Below are positions 34,328 to 41,261 of a stretch of 41,261 bases of DNA, one piece after another. A model generated the notes under the pieces. That model was not told where the DNA came from. It worked only from the letters and a program-made list of their open reading frames with translations, and did not search any database. The position numbers and the translations under genes are program-made. Each line of letters starts with the position of its first letter. Positions within the stretch are counted from its first letter, which is position 1. This DNA is from an uncultured Acidaminococcus sp. (GTDB taxonomy: Bacteria > Bacillota_C > Negativicutes > Acidaminococcales > Acidaminococcaceae): positions 1 through 41,261 of the forward strand of contig OMUE01000053.1 of assembly GCA_900314165.1 (NCBI GenBank), in the 5' to 3' direction.

Positions 34328-35974
34328 TCAGCATACGTACTGGATGCCCAGGCGGTCTGCAATCGCCTTGTCCGTGGATACAAGTGCATCCGCACGGCCG
34401 ATAGGCAGGCTGCTGTTGCCGATAGGCGCCATGAGTTTGCGCAGTTCCTTATCAAAGGTAAGCACGTAGTCTACGATCTTCTGAGCGCCTTTATCCACAT
34501 CCAGCCGTTTTACCAGTCTGGGATCGGAAGTGCAGATCCCTGCAGGGCATCTGGCGCTGTTGCAGGCGTTGCAGCGACCGTCTTCATTGCCTACGCAGCC
34601 CAGCAGCTGCAGCAGGACCTTGCCGACGAATACGCCGTTAGCGCCCAGGCACATGAGTTTGAAGGCATCAGCTGCGGCGTTGCCGCTCATACCGATACCA
34701 CCGCCACCGTACAGAGGGATCTGGCCCTGCAGCCCCTGCTTTACAGCGGACAGGTAGCAATCGCGGATCTTGGACACGATGGGATGGCCCGTGTGATCCA
34801 GGGAGATTTCGTTAGCGGCACCGGTACCAGCCTGCAGGCCGTCGATGAAGAAGCCGCCACAGATCTTGTAGGGGTCACGGAGCAGGTTGTTATAAACGGA
34901 TACGGACGTAGCGGAAGCAGCGCATTTGATGACTACAGGCACCCGGAAACCGAAGGCCGCGTTCATGGACATGTGCATCTTCTGTACGGATTCTTCAATA
35001 GAATACAGGCCCTGATGGTTCGGAGGAGAAGACAGGGTAGCTCTGGGTACGCCGCGGATAGCCTGGACATGTTCCGCTACCTTGGAGCTGGGCAGCAGAC
35101 CGCCATCGCCGGGTTTTGCGCCCTGGCCGATCTTGATCATGATGCCTGCAGGATCCGTCACCATCTTCGGCATGCATTTGATGATGCGGTTCCAGCCGAA
35201 GTGAGCGGAGGCAATCTGGATGATGAAATATTTCAGGTACTCGGATTCCATGAGCTTTACGGGCATACCGCCTTCACCGGAGCTCATGCGTACGGGAATC
35301 CCGCACTTTTCATTCAGATACCCTACAGCCAGTGCCAAAGCTTCCCAAGCCCGGGTGGACAGGGCGCCGATGGACATATCGGAGAAAATCAGCGGATAGA
35401 TCCAGTGCACAGGAGGGGTATGGCCGGCAGGAATCAGCTTGCCGTCTACCACTTTGAAGGGCAGGTCCTTGGGGGACAGCACCCGGCCAAACGGAGAACG
35501 GATATCGAACGTATGGCGGGCAGCATCCAGGGACGGGTCCGTCATCTGGGAAATACGGCCGATGACGATTTTATCCAGGGTCCATTCCTTATGCAGGTTG
35601 TTACGGCCACCACGCTTGATAGGACCATTATCCTTGGACAAGAACGTCTGCCGGCTGTCCGGGTTACGAACAGGGTTGATAGCATGGTTCGGGCAAATCT
35701 TTTCGCACATGCCGCAGCCCCGGCAGGAATCCGTCAGGCTCATGACTTGTTCGATAAACGGACGGGTAATCTGTCTCTTTACAGGTGTGGGATTGCCTTC
35801 TGTATAGGTCCACATCACCCGTCTCTGCATCTTCATCTTGATGGCGTTGAAAGAGCAGCAGGCAACGCATTTGCCGCACATAATGCAGCGGCTGGAATTA
35901 TATAGGACTTTCCAGTTCAAGTCGTTATAACTTAGATCCTGGGTCTTCATTTCTTGGCTATTTACTGTCTCCAT
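34328..35974 (-). CDS. Glutamate synthase FMN domain with N-terminal ferredoxin domain
   Basis: 548 residues. N-terminal clusters: CIMCGKCVACC and CRGCGMCEKICP (residues about 30-95). The rest is the FMN/glutamate-synthase barrel: SSGEGGMPVKL, IKIGQGAKPGDGGLLP, SPPNHQGLYSIE, GGGGIGMSGNAAADAFKLMC, and the C-terminal CNACNSARCPAGICTSDPRL typical of the 3Fe-4S site. This is the archaeal-type single-domain form of the GltB core, which aminates 2-oxoglutarate to glutamate. The start (GGAGG 7 nt upstream) overlaps the end of the amidotransferase gene by 13 nt. No GltD (NADPH) subunit lies in the window. Confidence 0.93.
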   Translation of the reverse strand: METVNSQEMKTQDLSYNDLNWKVLYNSSRCIMCGKCVACCSFNAIKMKMQRRVMWTYTEGNPTPVKRQITRPFIEQVMSLTDSCRGCGMCEKICPNHAINPVRNPDSRQTFLSKDNGPIKRGGRNNLHKEWTLDKIVIGRISQMTDPSLDAARHTFDIRSPFGRVLSPKDLPFKVVDGKLIPAGHTPPVHWIYPLIFSDMSIGALSTRAWEALALAVGYLNEKCGIPVRMSSGEGGMPVKLMESEYLKYFIIQIASAHFGWNRIIKCMPKMVTDPAGIMIKIGQGAKPGDGGLLPSSKVAEHVQAIRGVPRATLSSPPNHQGLYSIEESVQKMHMSMNAAFGFRVPVVIKCAASATSVSVYNNLLRDPYKICGGFFIDGLQAGTGAANEISLDHTGHPIVSKIRDCYLSAVKQGLQGQIPLYGGGGIGMSGNAAADAFKLMCLGANGVFVGKVLLQLLGCVGNEDGRCNACNSARCPAGICTSDPRLVKRLDVDKGAQKIVDYVLTFDKELRKLMAPIGNSSLPIGRADALVSTDKAIADRLGIQYVC

Positions 35975-37068
35975 CTCTGTACCTCCAGATTGTTATCGAT
36001 GACCACCACTTCCCGTTCATTGGGATAGATATCCAGGCTCTGATCACGGTTCGGCATGATTTCATTGATGCCGGAGACTTCGGAGGAAATCGCTACCGTG
36101 TCCGCCGTGCGGCCGATGACAACCGGACGGAGTTTTTTGGAATCGCAGCAGGTAATCATAGAATTGTCGGGCAATACACCGATAATGGTGTTAGGTCCGT
36201 TGATTTCCAGGTTGGCCAGGCTTTGGCGGATGGCAATCAACGTGTTCTTATCCGGCCGTTTGGCGATTTCGTCAAAGGGCAGAGGCGTAATCACGTGTTT
36301 GTAATACACCAGAGGCCATTTCAATTCATGGTGCACATAGTGCAGAGTATTCAGGAAGCACTGGGAATCGGATTCGAAGCCGATATAACCACGGTGCAGG
36401 GATTGCTGGTAGTCCCGGTTCTTCGTAAAGAACGTGTTTTCCCCATTGGCGCACAGGGTGTAGCCTTGCAGGAAGAAGGGGTGAGCCGCATAGCGGACGA
36501 TTTCGTAGTTCGTGTTCTGACGGCACTGTACCACGATGGATTTGGCAGCCAGAGGGCAGTCATCATCCCACAGGCCGAAGTACGTAGCGATATCCCGGGG
36601 ATCGCCGATTTCCTTCAGGGTCAGCACATCGGGCCAGAAGGAGTAGCAGAAGCCTTCACCGGAATCTTCCAGCAGCTTGCGGACGGCCAGGCGGGTATCC
36701 AGCAGCAGGTCTTCTTTCTGAGCCTGGGTCATGTGGGCTGCTTCTGCGGGATATTCGTAGTTCCGGAAGATGTAGCAGGGCATGATGTGAATGTCCAGGC
36801 CCTCCTGAGGATGGATTTCCGGCGTCCACTGATACAGGAAGGTAAAGCCCAGGCTGTCCATATATTCAGAAACAAGCTGTGCCCCCCGTTTCGTGCAGGC
36901 CAGGGACAGCAGAGGTTTATCTTTATAATCGGAAAACACACCGTACAAGTCCTGCATGACCATGGCAAAACCGGAGTTGTCGTGACCTTCCTGTTGGGGA
37001 AGCATCAGATTCAGGGCTTTGGATGGCTGGAAAGGAATTTTACTCTTTATAGAGCCGATTCTACACAT
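35962..37068 (-). CDS. Glutamate synthase glutaminase (class II amidotransferase) subunit
   Basis: 368 residues. It starts MCRIGSIKSK, which exposes the catalytic cysteine at position 1 after Met removal; this decides the start at 37068 over an in-frame ATG four codons earlier. The EGHDNSGFAM segment is the class II N-terminal nucleophile pattern. It releases ammonia from glutamine for the FMN subunit. The ribosome site GAAGGTG is 9 nt upstream. It is first in the three-gene operon behind a consensus promoter. Confidence 0.9.
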   Translation of the reverse strand: MCRIGSIKSKIPFQPSKALNLMLPQQEGHDNSGFAMVMQDLYGVFSDYKDKPLLSLACTKRGAQLVSEYMDSLGFTFLYQWTPEIHPQEGLDIHIMPCYIFRNYEYPAEAAHMTQAQKEDLLLDTRLAVRKLLEDSGEGFCYSFWPDVLTLKEIGDPRDIATYFGLWDDDCPLAAKSIVVQCRQNTNYEIVRYAAHPFFLQGYTLCANGENTFFTKNRDYQQSLHRGYIGFESDSQCFLNTLHYVHHELKWPLVYYKHVITPLPFDEIAKRPDKNTLIAIRQSLANLEINGPNTIIGVLPDNSMITCCDSKKLRPVVIGRTADTVAISSEVSGINEIMPNRDQSLDIYPNEREVVVIDNNLEVQRWRQ

Positions 37069-37159
37069 AGAGAAATGCACCTTCTTTCAAAGATCGTTGC
37101 CGTCTACTATAAAACGTATATTATATTCGATGTAGCAACATATATGTGACGTAAAATCA

Positions 37160-37188
37160 ATTATAGATGTCAAGATTGTAAATGTCAA
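37160..37188 (-). promoter_or_regulatory. Consensus sigma-70 promoter of the glutamate synthase operon
   Basis: On the minus strand TTGACA, 17 nt, TATAAT: both hexamers are perfect consensus. The predicted leader is about 85 nt. Such strength predicts high expression unless repressed. Confidence 0.85.
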
Positions 37189-37201
37189 TGAAATGGAGTA
37201 A

Positions 37202-37245
37202 ATACAAGATAAGAATATTGTATTCCGAATACAACGGCTTGTATA
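37202..37245. promoter_or_regulatory. Cluster of four TTGTAT/ATACAA half-sites upstream of the glutamate synthase promoter
   Basis: ATACAAG, TTGTATTC, GAATACAA and CTTGTATAC follow in 44 nt; the middle pair forms the near-perfect dyad TTGTATTCCGAATACAA. It begins 14 nt upstream of the -35, where activators bind. The rest of 37069-37384 is A/T-rich with no gene. Confidence 0.6.
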
Positions 37246-37332
37246 CTGGAGTTTTTTCAATATATATTCACTTTTTTTGAAGATAAACGAGCGCCAAATT
37301 GGTAGACTGTTGTCTTTAATGCAAGGACATAC

Positions 37333-37374
37333 AAAAGAGGCTGTGAAAAGACTTATCTTTTCACAGCCTCTTTA
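37333..37374 (-). terminator. Terminator after tRNA-Ser
   Basis: Arms AAAGAGGCTGTGAAAAG and CTTTTCACAGCCTCTTT with a short loop; on the minus strand it lies 11 nt beyond the tRNA 3' end. The core is GCTGTGAAAA. Confidence 0.85.
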
Positions 37375-37384
37375 CCTTTTAAAT

Positions 37385-37472
37385 TGGCGGATGGGGAGGG
37401 ATTCGAACCCTCGATACCTTGCGGTATACTTGATTTCGAGTCAAGCACCTTCGACCACTCGGACACCCATCC
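37385..37472 (-). tRNA. tRNA-Ser (anticodon CGA)
   Basis: 88 nt including encoded CCA. The acceptor stem GGATGGG/CCCATCC pairs fully. The anticodon stem CTTGA/TCAAG closes the loop CTCGAAA, anticodon CGA, reading UCG. A long class II variable arm (TACCGCAAGGTA) and the T arm GAGGG-TTCGAAT-CCCTC confirm serine. It lies directly downstream of tadA, so it may be co-transcribed. Confidence 0.97.
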
Positions 37473-37495
37473 ATGAGAATTTTATTATACCATAT

Positions 37496-37966
37496 TTACC
37501 GTCTGGCTTTCAAAAAATCTTGCAGCAGCCGGAGGCATTCCTGTTCCCGGACACCTGCCGTCACTTGCGTATTACAGTGCAGGGCCGGCTGAGCCAGGAT
37601 GTGGAACTGGCTGCCACAGGCCCCAGCAGCGCTGTCATAAGCTCCATACACCACCCTGCCGATCCGGGCATTCCAGATGGCCCCGGCACACATGGGACAG
37701 GGTTCCAGTGTCACATACAGCGTAGCATCGCTGAGCCGCCAGCGGCCCAGTTTGGCGCAGGCTTTCCGGATAGCCAGCACTTCTGCATGAGCCGTGGCAT
37801 CGTGGGTGGTCTCCCGCTCATTATGAGCCTGTGCCACGATTTCACCGCCTACCACCAGCACGGCTCCCACAGGAATCTCTCCTATAGCAGCTGCTTGCCG
37901 GGCTTCATCTAAGGCAATGCCCATATAGCGGGCATCCCTCTCCCCTGTCAGATTTCCTGTTTCCAT
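37496..37966 (-). CDS. tadA: tRNA-specific adenosine deaminase
   Basis: 156 residues. Converts A34 to inosine in tRNA. Zinc and catalytic motifs: HAEVLAIRKA (H60, E62) and PCPMCAGA (C90, C93), with EIPVGAVLV near the start and RIGRVVYGAYD after. The start is the ATG at 37966, though a TTG two codons upstream is in frame; the metA stop lies within the ribosome-site region, so they are coupled. Its transcript continues toward tRNA-Ser(CGA), which is not itself a TadA substrate. Confidence 0.95.
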   Translation of the reverse strand: METGNLTGERDARYMGIALDEARQAAAIGEIPVGAVLVVGGEIVAQAHNERETTHDATAHAEVLAIRKACAKLGRWRLSDATLYVTLEPCPMCAGAIWNARIGRVVYGAYDSAAGACGSQFHILAQPALHCNTQVTAGVREQECLRLLQDFLKARR

Positions 37967-37973
37967 GGCCAAC

Positions 37974-38900
37974 TCAGGAATCCTTTCTTTCCAGTCTCGT
38001 CAGATTGTACGGAGTCTCCTGGTATACCATGTTCAGCCAGTTCAGGTAGAACAAGTGGGCATAGCTGCACCACTTAAAGCAGGGTTGCTGGCTGCTGTCG
38101 TTGTCCGGATAATAGAACTGAGGAATCTCAGGATCCAGGCCCTTCTTTTTGTCACGGATGTATTCGTCCTGCAGGGAATTCCGGTCGTATTCGAAGTGGC
38201 CCATGACGAAGATATGGCGCATGTCGTGGCTGCAACAGATGTTGATACCATTTTCCACGCTGCGGCTCAGCACTTCCAGTTTCGGAGAACCGTCCACGGC
38301 GCTATCGTCCACGGAAGTATAGCGGGACTGAGGGATGAAATAGCGATCATCGAACCCCCGCAGCAGCGGATGGCTGCGGACCGTAAGGCCATAGGGATAG
38401 ATGCCGCACAGTTTCTTATCCAGCAGCCGTTTGTGGACACCGTAGTAATAGTACAGTCCGGCCTGGGCGCCCCAACAGTAATTTAGCACAGAGAACACAT
38501 GGGTCCGGGCCCATTCGTAATAAGCTACGATTTCCGGCCAGTATTCCACTTCTTCAAATTCCATCTTTTCCACAGGAGCCCCGGTAACGATGAACCCGTC
38601 ATAATAGCGATCTTTGATCTCATCGTACTCCAGATAACAGGTTTCCAGGTAGGAATTGTCCGTATGGGTACCAATGCGGCTCACAGGGCGGCAGAAATCC
38701 ACTTCCAGCTGCAGGGGAGAATTGCCTAAAAGCCGCAGCAGCTGCAGTTCCGTGGGTTTTTTCAGGGGCATCAGGTTCAGGATCAGGATTCGCAGGGGAC
38801 GGATATCCTGGGTAGCGGCTCTGTCGTTATCTATGGTGACGATCTGTTCTTCTTCCAATTTGGCAACAGCGGATAAATGGCTGTCAATCTTAATCGGCAT
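37974..38900 (-). CDS. metAA: Homoserine O-acetyltransferase (MetA family)
   Basis: 308 residues, normal for MetA. Catalytic Cys142 is in LNYCWGAQAG and the HIFVMGHFEYD segment carries the conserved histidine. Residue 111 is glutamate (GAPVEKMEFEEVEYW); in this family Glu111 marks acetyl-CoA users while Gly111 marks succinyl-CoA users, so acetylation of homoserine is predicted. It is the first step of methionine synthesis. ATG with GGAGTG 8 nt upstream. Controlled by the T-box leader just upstream. Confidence 0.95.
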   Translation of the reverse strand: MPIKIDSHLSAVAKLEEEQIVTIDNDRAATQDIRPLRILILNLMPLKKPTELQLLRLLGNSPLQLEVDFCRPVSRIGTHTDNSYLETCYLEYDEIKDRYYDGFIVTGAPVEKMEFEEVEYWPEIVAYYEWARTHVFSVLNYCWGAQAGLYYYYGVHKRLLDKKLCGIYPYGLTVRSHPLLRGFDDRYFIPQSRYTSVDDSAVDGSPKLEVLSRSVENGINICCSHDMRHIFVMGHFEYDRNSLQDEYIRDKKKGLDPEIPQFYYPDNDSSQQPCFKWCSYAHLFYLNWLNMVYQETPYNLTRLERKDS

Positions 38901-38923
38901 ATGCAACACACTCCTTCTTATAA

Positions 38924-39190
38924 CAAAAAAGCCTTCGTCCCTGCAGGGACGAAAGCATCGTGGTACCACCCGGCTTCGCCTGGCATTGCCAGGCCTCTCA
39001 AGTACACGCCCTAAGGCGGATACTCCAGTGCTGTAACGGGCACACCCGGATTCCTTACTGTTGTTCAGTCTTCACGCTCCAAGGCCATGTTCCCTTTTAC
39101 CCAGGCTCTTCCTTTCACCACAACGGAAGCTCTCTGTGCCCCTTCGAAAAGGTACTCTTCTTATCATTGCAAAGTCTATGAAATTTTGTA
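38924..39190 (-). promoter_or_regulatory. T-box riboswitch (methionine) upstream of metAA
   Basis: On the minus strand the T-box sequence GGGTGGTACCACG lies at 38959-38971, just before the terminator hairpin GCCTTCGTCCCTGCAGGGAC...AAGGC with TTTTTT (38925-38956). Upstream, AGTA and GGTGAAAGG-like stem I elements are visible, and a specifier-loop ATG (39086-39088) fits methionine. Uncharged tRNA-Met would stabilise the antiterminator and switch on metAA-tadA. Confidence 0.92.
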
Positions 39191-39193
39191 TAC

Positions 39194-39222
39194 ACTCTAC
39201 CACAGATTGGACGGAGAGTCAA
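39194..39222 (-). promoter_or_regulatory. Promoter of the T-box-metAA transcript
   Basis: On the minus strand TTGACT, 17 nt, TAGAGT. Confidence 0.65.
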
Positions 39223-39259
39223 GAGTGCAGCTGGGGAGAGATGACAGAGATGACAGATG

Positions 39260-39299
39260 TTAGATGATAGAACCTGTTGTCGGGGGTTAGAAAATTACG
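39260..39299 (+). repeat. Dispersed repeat AGATGATAGAACCTG, copy 3
   Basis: Matches the first 30 nt of the copies at 18245 and 28728, then diverges. It is preceded by GATGACAGAGATGACAGATG words. It lies between the metAA promoter and the end of the glycosylase-like gene. Confidence 0.65.
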
Positions 39300-39327
39300 T
39301 GCGATTGTTAGCGATTTTATCAAAGAA

Positions 39328-39960
39328 TCATAGAATTCCAATCTTTTTAAAGAACTTTCCATATGCCTCTTTCTTCTTTTCAAGTTTCAGTGGATAAGCT
39401 CTTGATGTGGAGGGCAGTCTTGTAAGCGTCAGTTTTCGGCCAGGGAGGGCTGCGAGTGTGATGGCAACGGTTTCACCGGTTTTCGGCATCTTTGGGGGTT
39501 CCTTGCACTGGTTCAGCACGATGGAGGCCGCTTTCTCTCCCGTAGCAGCCAGAGCGTGGCACTCAGGCAAGAGCACCAGCATGGCAGCCAGCGGCGCTTC
39601 TTCTATAACTTGTAAAAATTTATCCGAGGCATTGCCTTTTTCCCTGCGGGCCGTGAGAACTGTAGGACCAAGGGCGATGCCTTTCTCTGTACACAAAGCT
39701 TTGATTTTGCCCGCATCGAAAGCTTTTTCCTCTCCTTTGCGCAGAGCATCAGAGTCTCCGGCAAAAATCAATCCCATAATCCTCCACATATCGTTTTGGA
39801 AATTCGGGTAATAGAAATCCATAGCTCGTTTCTCTTCCGTCGGTGGAAAAGTCCCAAGTAAAAGTACCTTGCTGTTCTTAGGCAGGAATGGCGCAAAAGG
39901 ATGTGTCTCTACAGGCTGCTGACTGCCGACCATAGCAGCTATAACTGCTTGTTCTTTCAT
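39328..39960 (-). CDS. Uracil-DNA glycosylase superfamily protein
   Basis: 210 residues. The N-terminal VLLLGTFPPTEEKRAMDFYY, then PNFQNDMWRIMGLIF, matches the active-site loop and following helix of the UDG superfamily (closest in feel to the family with hypoxanthine/uracil specificity), and RLPSTSRAYP is the usual C-terminal LPSTS motif. It should remove deaminated bases from DNA. GGAGG lies in the end of the Crp gene, 9 nt before the ATG, so the two genes are coupled. Exact base specificity is not determined. Confidence 0.78.
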   Translation of the reverse strand: MKEQAVIAAMVGSQQPVETHPFAPFLPKNSKVLLLGTFPPTEEKRAMDFYYPNFQNDMWRIMGLIFAGDSDALRKGEEKAFDAGKIKALCTEKGIALGPTVLTARREKGNASDKFLQVIEEAPLAAMLVLLPECHALAATGEKAASIVLNQCKEPPKMPKTGETVAITLAALPGRKLTLTRLPSTSRAYPLKLEKKKEAYGKFFKKIGIL

Positions 39961-39964
39961 GTCT

Positions 39965-40633
39965 TTATTCCTCCGGATCTTTCAATAGCTGGAACTGGTC
40001 CTTATGATAGGTCAGGATGCCTTCCTTCTGCATTTTGCTGAGCTCGCTGCTGAGGGCACTGCGGTCCACACTGAGATAGTCTGCCATTTCCTGCCTGTTG
40101 TAAGGTACGACGATGGTGGATTTTTTCTGTTTGGCCGCTAAAAAGGACAGATAGGACAGGACTCTGCCCCGGATAGATTTAGATGAAGTATGGAGGATGC
40201 GCCGGGACAGGGCCAGATTTTTGTAGGCCAGGATGTGCAGCAGATTTTCAATAATCTGCTGGTGCTGGGGACAGCTGCGGGAACAGGTGTGAGTGACTTT
40301 CGCCAGGTCCATCATAAGTACGGTGGTATCTTCCACGGCCAGCACGTTGACCTGCAGAGGTTCGCCGGCGGCACAGGCATAGGCTTCGGCAAATAAAGAA
40401 CCGGGCTCCGTCTCCCCCAGCAGCGTCCTGTTACCCCACACATCGATATGCTCTATCTGGACCAGGCCTGATAACACCAGGCTTACTGTGGTCACAATAT
40501 CCCCAGCATAATGAATGTACGTTCCTTTTTCAAAATGGCGTTCTACGCCGCCGAGACAAGCCATGCGCCCCTGTAGTTCTGCAGCAGGCACATGTTGGAA
40601 CAAAGGCGTCTTTGTTAAAAAGTTTGTATCCAT
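39965..40633 (-). CDS. Crp/Fnr-family transcriptional regulator
   Basis: 222 residues. An N-terminal cyclic-nucleotide-binding-type beta barrel (about 12-120, FEKGTYIHYAGDIVTTVSLV, GSLFAEAYACAAGEPL) and a C-terminal helix-turn-helix (YNRQEMADYLSVDRSALSSE, LSKMQKEGIL). The pattern VTHTCSRSCPQH sits before the dimer helix; whether its cysteines sense redox or bind a cluster is open. Not clearly Crp or Fnr proper. GGAG precedes the ATG. A 14-bp palindrome between promoter and gene suggests autoregulation. Confidence 0.88.
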   Translation of the reverse strand: MDTNFLTKTPLFQHVPAAELQGRMACLGGVERHFEKGTYIHYAGDIVTTVSLVLSGLVQIEHIDVWGNRTLLGETEPGSLFAEAYACAAGEPLQVNVLAVEDTTVLMMDLAKVTHTCSRSCPQHQQIIENLLHILAYKNLALSRRILHTSSKSIRGRVLSYLSFLAAKQKKSTIVVPYNRQEMADYLSVDRSALSSELSKMQKEGILTYHKDQFQLLKDPEE

Positions 40634-40644
40634 GGTTTTCTCCT

Positions 40645-40658
40645 GTTGTTATAACAAC
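40645..40658. promoter_or_regulatory. 14-bp palindrome before the Crp/Fnr gene
   Basis: A perfect GTTGTTATAACAAC lies between a TATACT -10 (about 40668-40673 on the minus strand) and the start codon, 12 nt before the ATG. A regulator bound here would block transcription or translation. Confidence 0.55.
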
Positions 40659-40715
40659 GTATTTCTTATAGTATAGCGTGTTTTGCCTAAAAATTAAAGA
40701 TGATAGAAGATAGAT

Positions 40716-41261
40716 GATAGAGTCAAGTCCATATTTGTGTGTAAATTTCCTTTAGGTATTCAAAACACTATGCTGCCGCCATATTTTGCTGCCGGATAGC
40801 GGCTCTTCTCAGTTCAGACGGCGTATTAGATGCCATCATCTCCGCATAGCTTTTTGCGGAAAAAACGGCCTTGCCGGCCTGACGTTTTTCATTCAGTTCA
40901 ATCAGGGTTGAGCCAATCAACCGCATCAGCGAAGTTTCATTCGGAAATACCCCGATGACGCCAGAACGCCGCTTGAGCTCTCTGTTTATGCGTTCAATGT
41001 GGTTGGATGTTCGGAAGAATCGTCTCATCCCTATTGGTAGCAGCAGTACAGTCATCGCATCTTCAAACCCATCTTCCAGACATTTCATCGCTCTCTCTGC
41101 AACGTCACCATAAGATTCAAGAATATCGTCTCGCTTCTGAACGGCCTCCTGCATTGTTTTTGCTTGGAAAAGTGCATTCAGGTCAGCTCGAAGCGCAACC
41201 TGGTATTTTTTAGGTGCCAGTTCAGCGATATTCTTGGAAAAATGGAACTGGCAGCGCTGCC
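40716..41261 (-). mobile_element. IS256-family insertion sequence, 3' part, cut by the window edge
   Basis: The element appears to begin near 40716 with AGTCAAGTCCATATTTGTGTG and GTAAATTTCC, which resembles the ends of IS256-type elements (reverse complement GGAAATTTACACACAAAT). It interrupts AGATGATAGA words of the dispersed repeat family. The other end and target duplication lie outside the window, so the boundary is provisional. Confidence 0.65.
40768..41261 (-). CDS. IS256-family transposase, C-terminal part
   Basis: The frame is open to the window edge: upstream of the first methionine it continues QRCQFHFSKNIAELAPKKYQ, the usual IS256 sequence, so the gene starts outside. The C-terminal region has RRFFRTSNHIERINRELKRR, carrying the glutamate of the DDE catalytic triad, then SGVIGVFPNETSLMRLIG. 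About 164 residues are visible. The first two catalytic aspartates lie in the missing part, so activity cannot be judged. Confidence 0.9.
   Translation of the reverse strand, partial: QRCQFHFSKNIAELAPKKYQVALRADLNALFQAKTMQEAVQKRDDILESYGDVAERAMKCLEDGFEDAMTVLLLPIGMRRFFRTSNHIERINRELKRRSGVIGVFPNETSLMRLIGSTLIELNEKRQAGKAVFSAKSYAEMMASNTPSELRRAAIRQQNMAAA

Noticed and set aside
34265..35905. Plus-strand open frame of 546 codons opposite the glutamate synthase FMN gene
   Set aside because: It is antisense to a well conserved enzyme with intact motifs, and its translation has no domain pattern.
40768..41154. A complete small protein starting at 41154
   Set aside because: The frame continues upstream to the window edge with typical IS256 transposase sequence, so it is the end of a longer gene.

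Overview
The window fits a diderm Firmicute of the class Negativicutes, most likely the Acidaminococcaceae (Acidaminococcus or a close relative). That is inference from gene content: an anaerobic ferredoxin-linked 2-oxoacid oxidoreductase next to a CoA-transferase, a split Fe-S glutamate synthase, a SpoIVB-like S55 peptidase outside any sporulation locus, and a T-box in front of metA. No rRNA gene is present to settle it.

Layout. (1) 274-6710, minus strand: an envelope block with a secreted S55-type peptidase, a secreted biotinyl/lipoyl-fold protein, an AMIN-phosphodiester glycosidase, a divergent MreB, MurA and a small membrane protein. (2) 7062-16260, minus strand: one long run reading tagO/wecA-like, wecB, atpI, atpB, atpE, atpF, atpA, atpG, atpD, atpC and a small coiled-coil gene. 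It has a good promoter at 16315-16343 and a terminator at 7024-7063. (3) 16414-18222, plus strand: three tandem CHR-family (chromate transporter-like) half-size membrane proteins. (4) 18441-28759: three paralogous EamA-family permeases interleaved with a korDABC-CoA-transferase operon, a LysR regulator and a DAACS-family symporter with altered binding-site residues. (5) 28835-33138: a DUF6282 hydrolase-like protein, a second LysR, a small membrane protein, a 700-nt non-coding region rich in inverted repeats, and a GlcD-type flavoprotein. (6) 33193-37068, minus strand: glutamate synthase split into three genes (amidotransferase, Fe-S/FMN, GXGXG/Fe-S). (7) 37385-40633, minus strand: tRNA-Ser(CGA), tadA, T-box-controlled metA, a uracil-DNA-glycosylase-like protein and a Crp/Fnr regulator. 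(8) The right edge holds the 3' end of an IS256-family element.

How the genes work together. KorDABC would oxidise a 2-oxoacid to an acyl-CoA and reduced ferredoxin, and the adjacent CoA-transferase would pass on the CoA. The split glutamate synthase carries its own ferredoxin domains and has no NAD(P)H subunit nearby, so it may draw on the same reduced ferredoxin pool. The ATP synthase operon is unusual. It has no separate delta gene; a delta C-terminal domain is instead fused in frame to the N-terminus of alpha, and subunit c has two membrane carboxylates.

Intergenic DNA is also unusual. It holds several families of dispersed repeats, terminators that share the same stem core across unrelated loci, short 7-8 bp degenerate tandem words, and a 170-nt imperfect palindrome. 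The strongest candidate for something undescribed is the delta-alpha ATP synthase fusion, followed by the structured non-coding region at 31.0-31.6 kb.
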